A DNA stretch of 64,000 bases from CALRWV02 sp943371965 (GTDB lineage Bacteria > Bacteroidota > JABWAT01), in assembly GCA_943371965.1 (NCBI GenBank), contig CALRWV020000009.1, positions 1-64,000 of the forward strand. Direction: 5' to 3'. Positions within the stretch are counted from its first letter, which is position 1, and each line of letters begins with the position of its first letter. The position numbers and the translations under genes are program-made. This document shows, one piece after another, positions 63,358 through 64,000 of the stretch. Under the pieces are notes generated by a model, which had not been told where the DNA came from, did not search any database, and was given only the letters and a program-made list of their open reading frames with translations.

Positions 63358-64000
63358 TTAACTTAATTCCGATTTGAATACTGTAACTGCATAACCCGAT
63401 AATTTAACTCTATCCCCAACCAAAGTAACTTCAATTTCTCCACCACGTTTTGATGCCTGATAGGCTCGGAAAGAAGTTTTGTTCAATTTTTTGTTCCAAT
63501 AAGTTGCCAACACACAATGAGCTGAACCGGTCACAGGATCTTCACTCACCCCTACAGCCGGAGCAAAGAACCGTGAAATAAAATCATACTCAGGCGAAGA
63601 AGATTTTGCGGTTACAATCAATCCACGTATTTTAAGCGTACTTAACAGGACAAAATCGATTTTCAGATTTTTTACAATCTCACCATTTTCAACTTCAACC
63701 AAAACATCAAATTGGCTCTTTCCGGTATAAACCAGTTTCGCACCAATTACTTTTTCAAGCATTGGAAAATCAGTGGTTTCTGTTTCAGGTTTTGCAGGAA
63801 AATCTAGTTCAATCTTCCCGTTTTTGAAATCGGCAGTAAGAAGTCCACTGAGAGTATTGAAACGTGCCTGTTTTTCTTTCGGAAGATATCCATAATTCCA
63901 CAGAACATGTGCTGAGGCAAGAGTAGCATGACCGCACAACGCAACTTCAGCTTCAGGTGTAAACCAGCGCAACCGGAATTCACCATTTTCAGGACAGATA
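63358..64000 (-). CDS. PhzF family isomerase, cut by the right window edge
   Basis: The frame is open across the right edge, so the start lies outside. The visible 213 codons cover the C-terminal domain and part of the first: RWFTPEAEVALCGHATLASAHVL, the PhzF active-site block, and DPVTGSAHCVLATYW in the second half. The diaminopimelate epimerase-like fold is assigned to PhzF-type isomerases, most of unknown substrate. It belongs to a run of minus-strand genes. A TTG at 63972 could be mistaken for a start but lies in the middle of a continuous reading frame. Confidence 0.88.
   Translation of the reverse strand, partial: ICPENGEFRLRWFTPEAEVALCGHATLASAHVLWNYGYLPKEKQARFNTLSGLLTADFKNGKIELDFPAKPETETTDFPMLEKVIGAKLVYTGKSQFDVLVEVENGEIVKNLKIDFVLLSTLKIRGLIVTAKSSSPEYDFISRFFAPAVGVSEDPVTGSAHCVLATYWNKKLNKTSFRAYQASKRGGEIEVTLVGDRVKLSGYAVTVFKSELS

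Noticed and set aside
1..64000. CRISPR array
   Set aside because: No regularly spaced direct repeats were seen; the repeats present are REP hairpins, tRNA copies or protein-coding propeller repeats.

Overview
This 64 kb window is a contiguous piece of an A+T-rich bacterial chromosome. Three large secreted proteins end in a type IX secretion (Por) sorting domain that begins with the NYPNPFNP signature. The window also carries GWxTD, DUF5916 (CBM9-like) and DUF3857/transglutaminase proteins, a large M1 peptidase and many short-leader exported proteins. Together these point to the Bacteroidota/Ignavibacteria side of the FCB group, most likely an Ignavibacteria-type organism. That placement is an inference from family content; no rRNA gene is present.

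Layout. 0-9.5 kb: housekeeping genes (OsmC-like, threonine/serine dehydratase, TadA, Dabb, SPFH, inositol monophosphatase, PfkA), then a 939-aa T9SS-exported propeller, a lipoprotein and a DUF971 protein. 9.58-10.04 kb: a complete tRNA-Ser(CGA), a GIY-YIG ORF broken by one nonsense codon, and a 66-nt copy of the 3' part of the same tRNA carrying a twin-hairpin insertion. This is a relic of a tRNA-targeting element. 10-17.6 kb: a TonB receptor-mgsA-sodC operon, then an overlapping FAH / M23 peptidase / GWxTD cluster. 17.6-25.3 kb: a 1247-aa TPR-transglutaminase protein, then a translationally coupled Panacea-Fic-priA unit (probable toxin-antitoxin pair joined to the primosome helicase gene). 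25.5-32.5 kb: a LamG-T9SS protein and tandem DUF5916 outer-membrane paralogues.

32.5-38.5 kb: an ECF sigma factor with a zinc-type membrane anti-sigma is divergent from a DUF6249-DUF4097-DUF4097-M1 peptidase run. Both sides have the same promoter, TGCAACC-N17-GTCATAT, so the locus looks like a self-contained, autoregulated envelope-stress circuit. 38.6-45.7 kb: a GT51 transglycosylase with a long AsmA-like N-terminus, a glycosidase-like protein and a PHP-GT4 fusion, with degenerate short intergenic repeats. 45.8-46.4 kb: a REP-associated Y1 transposase bracketed by two inverted 34-nt hairpin repeats. 46.5-50.9 kb: an exported M20 amidohydrolase, a class III aminotransferase and a CoA-acylating semialdehyde dehydrogenase, suggesting amino-acid or pyrimidine/valine catabolism. 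51-55.4 kb: a beta-barrel protein, an ankyrin protein and a three-subunit proton-translocating transhydrogenase. 55.7-58.5 kb: a two-gene 2-oxoacid:ferredoxin oxidoreductase with fused subunits. 58.6-64 kb: a T9SS propeller protein, an integron-integrase-like recombinase with a substituted catalytic Arg and a clipped C-terminus, two exported proteins and a PhzF protein cut by the right edge.

The best candidates for less-described biology are the tRNA-Ser/GIY-YIG relic, the ECF divergent promoter module, the Panacea-Fic-priA coupling and the decayed integron-type integrase. I found no CRISPR array, rRNA, phage structural genes or riboswitch.
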